A stretch of 7,091 nucleotides of DNA from JANLSE01 sp038214135 (lineage in GTDB: Bacteria > Chloroflexota > Chloroflexia > Chloroflexales > Roseiflexaceae). The stretch lies in assembly GCA_038214135.1 (NCBI GenBank), contig JBBQSD010000212.1, forward strand, positions 1 through 7,091, written 5' to 3'. The notes under the pieces were generated by a model. It did no database searches and was not told where the DNA came from. It worked only from the letters and a program-made list of their open reading frames with translations. Both the position numbers and the translations under genes were made by a program. Below are positions 5,580 to 7,091 of the stretch, piece by piece. Each line of letters begins with the position of its first letter. Within the stretch, counting starts at the first letter, position 1.

Positions 5580-6839
5580 GTGAAACACCACTCGCTGATC
5601 ACCAGCTTGCGCAGCCTGACCGGGAACCCACGCGGGTGTGTCTATACCGAACTTCTGTGGGGCCTCCCCTTTAACCTGTATGCCCCCTATGTCTCGATCT
5701 ACATGATTGCCCTCGGCCTCTCAGATGCCGACATCGGTCTCATCGTCAGCATTAGCTGGGGCTTCCAGGTGATCTTCGCCCTGCTGAGTGGTATCATCAC
5801 CGACAAGATGGGACGCCGCCAGACCACCCTGATCTATGATATTCTCGCGTGGGCCGTTCCAGCCCTTGTAGCGGCCCTGGCACAGGACTTCTGGTATTTG
5901 CTGATCGCAGGTATCATCAACAGCACCTGGCGGATCACCATGAACTCCTGGACGTGCCTCTTGGTGGAGGATGCCGAGCCAGAACAACTGGTGGATATCT
6001 ACACCTGGATCTCGATCTCGAACCAGATCGTGGGCTTCATTGCGCCCTTGGCTGGCATCGCGATTGGCATTTTCACACTGGTGCCGACGATGCGCGGGCT
6101 GTATTTCTTTGCGTTCGTGATGTTTACCATCAAGCCGATCGTCACCTACTGGATGACCCAGGAGACGGCGCAGGGCATCATCCGCATGCGCGAGACACGT
6201 TCCCAGCCAGTTCTGAGCATGCTTCGGGAGTACACCAGCGTGGTTCGCGATCTCTTCCGCGCCCCGCAGACGCTCTACACCGCCGGAATTACTCTAGTAG
6301 TGAGCATCACCACCCTGATCAGCAATAACTTTTGGGCGATTATTGTGACGGAGAAGCTACACATTCCTGCACAGGATCTTGGCGTGTTTCCCTTCGTCAA
6401 ATCAGCGATCATCCTCGGCTTCTTCTTTCTGGTGATGCCCAGGATCGCGAAGTTACACTTCAAGATCCCCATGGTGATCGCGTTTCTGGGGTTTATTGTC
6501 AGCCAGCTGCTACTGATCACAGCACCGGATCGCGGCTACCTCGTGCTGCTCGCCAGCGCCGTCCTTGAGGCATGTAGTTTCGCGGTGGTGAACCCACTCA
6601 TGGGGGAGATGATGGCCCGCACGATCGATGGGCAGGAGCGCGCCCGCATCCAGTCGATCCTGTATGTGGTCATCATTCTGCTCACATCGCCATTCGGATG
6701 GGTGGCTGGAACCCTTTCTAGCATCAATAAAGATGCGCCCTTTCTCTTCAATAGCGTGTTATTTGGCTTCGGTGCTGTGTTGGCCTACCTGGCCGGGCAG
6801 GCATCCCAGAAGCAACTGGCCAAGGCAGCTACGCTGTAG
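5580..6839 (+). CDS. MFS transporter, 12-helix type, substrate unknown
   Basis: A protein of about 419 residues, of usual MFS length, rich in hydrophobic helices throughout. After a short N-terminal tail (MKHHSLITSLRSLTGNPRG) the first helix starts at ELLWGLPFNLYAPYVSIYMI. The conserved loop between helices 2 and 3 is clear (motif A: GIITDKMGRRQ at residues 71-81, with D75, R79 and R80). A central charged loop (about residues 195-220, MTQETAQGIIRMRETRSQP) separates the two six-helix halves, and the second half ends at about residue 405 with a short basic tail. Motif A places it in the secondary carriers driven by an ion gradient in the inner membrane; nothing shows whether it imports or exports, or what it carries. 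It is transcribed away from katG, with its own promoter and a structured leader. After its stop the same frame stays open for 43 codons. Confidence 0.88.
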   Translation: MKHHSLITSLRSLTGNPRGCVYTELLWGLPFNLYAPYVSIYMIALGLSDADIGLIVSISWGFQVIFALLSGIITDKMGRRQTTLIYDILAWAVPALVAALAQDFWYLLIAGIINSTWRITMNSWTCLLVEDAEPEQLVDIYTWISISNQIVGFIAPLAGIAIGIFTLVPTMRGLYFFAFVMFTIKPIVTYWMTQETAQGIIRMRETRSQPVLSMLREYTSVVRDLFRAPQTLYTAGITLVVSITTLISNNFWAIIVTEKLHIPAQDLGVFPFVKSAIILGFFFLVMPRIAKLHFKIPMVIAFLGFIVSQLLLITAPDRGYLVLLASAVLEACSFAVVNPLMGEMMARTIDGQERARIQSILYVVIILLTSPFGWVAGTLSSINKDAPFLFNSVLFGFGAVLAYLAGQASQKQLAKAATL

Positions 6840-6971
6840 CTCTACGATCAGAATACTGTGCGTGTGTACGACCAGATATATTATCACCTGTGCAACTACC
6901 CCGTCCGCTACTACCAGGGCTTGGGTGTGACGGAACGTTCTGCACCGCTGCCCATGCCGGTCAGTGGGTAG
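6840..6971 (+). other. Open in-frame, protein-like stretch after the MFS stop codon
   Basis: After the TAG at 6837-6839 the same frame continues for 43 codons to a second TAG (6969-6971): LYDQNTVRVYDQIYYHLCNY, then PVRYYQGLGVTERSAPLPMP and VSG. The Tyr-rich composition and GC-ending codons look like real protein sequence. Possible readings are a relic of another gene's C-terminus, a former longer MFS protein cut by a stop, or chance. No ribosome binding site or ATG precedes it; a GTG at 6858 is available. I do not recognise a family. Apart from this and the two repeats, the last 250 bases hold no gene that I can support. Confidence 0.25.
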
Positions 6972-6996
6972 TGGGCAGACCCATGGGTCTGCCCAC
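6971..6996. repeat. Perfect 26-bp palindrome with ACCCATGGGT core
   Basis: GTGGGCAGACCCA is followed immediately by its exact complement. The core matches the palindrome at 5474-5491, so the MFS gene has copies on both sides. No T run follows on either strand, so it is not a classical terminator, though the stem could protect the 3' end of the mRNA. It looks like a REP- or MITE-like dispersed element. Confidence 0.7.
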
Positions 6997-7022
6997 GATG
7001 ATGGCGTTGTGCTGCCCAATGT

Positions 7023-7043
7023 GGGCGAACACAAGGTTCGCCC
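7023..7043. repeat. Hairpin repeat GGGCGAAC...GTTCGCCC
   Basis: Eight-base arms around ACAAG, followed by CCTACG. The string GGCGAAC-ACAAG-GTTCGCCCC-TACG resembles a short dispersed repeat that I recall from intergenic DNA of Chloroflexota and other phyla. It lies 26 bases after the 26-bp palindrome, as if repeats collect here. Confidence 0.55.
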
Positions 7044-7091
7044 CCTACGCGATGGTTGGGCATGGTGATTCACTGCAGAAGAATCCGTCGC

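Noticed and set aside
5430..7043. CRISPR array from the repeated palindromes
   Set aside because: The copies are few, irregularly spaced and on both sides of a gene; there are no regular spacers and no cas genes.

Overview
The window looks like an accessory, rearranged part of a bacterial chromosome. Genes recognisable from sequence are the 3' end of a DHA2-type MFS efflux pump (+), a 1.3 kb IS3-family insertion sequence (+), a full-length catalase-peroxidase katG (-), the heavily deleted remains of a SNF2-family helicase gene joined to the tail of a membrane-protein gene (-), and a second, complete MFS transporter (+). Several palindromic interspersed repeats sit in the gaps. The moderately high GC, the SNF2 protein type with a short HGTWLP-like N-terminus, the IS3 subtype and the ACCCATGGGT and GGGCGAAC...GTTCGCCC palindromes remind me of filamentous Chloroflexota (Chloroflexales or Herpetosiphonales). 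This is an inference from memory, not a search result, and transfer from other phyla is possible for katG and the first MFS gene.

Layout. 1-432: C-terminal part of an MFS drug-efflux protein. 469-1777: IS3-family element with short inverted repeats, orfA, orfB and a seven-A run between them; in this copy the two frames are not in the usual -1 relation. 1783-2400: about 600 bases without a convincing gene; they hold a possible frameshifted gene remnant, a TTCGCTCCGC-type repeat and an attC-like imperfect palindrome just downstream of katG. 2401-4611 (-): katG with all catalytic residues. 4795-5221 (-): composite of gene relics. 5311-5579: a good sigma70-like promoter and a roughly 235-nt leader carrying two palindromes. 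5580-6839: MFS transporter, about 419 residues. 6840-7091: an in-frame, protein-like 43-codon stretch after the stop, a perfect 26-bp palindrome and a second type of hairpin repeat.

There is no sign of one cooperating operon. katG (peroxide defence) and the second MFS gene are divergent, with the relics between them, and each appears to have its own expression signals. The scattered relics, IS and repeats suggest a region that has taken up, deleted and joined segments repeatedly. I did not find a convincing new multi-gene system. The items most worth checking are the three-part SNF2/membrane-protein relic, the attC-like palindrome after katG, the repeat family around the second MFS gene and the displaced IS frame.
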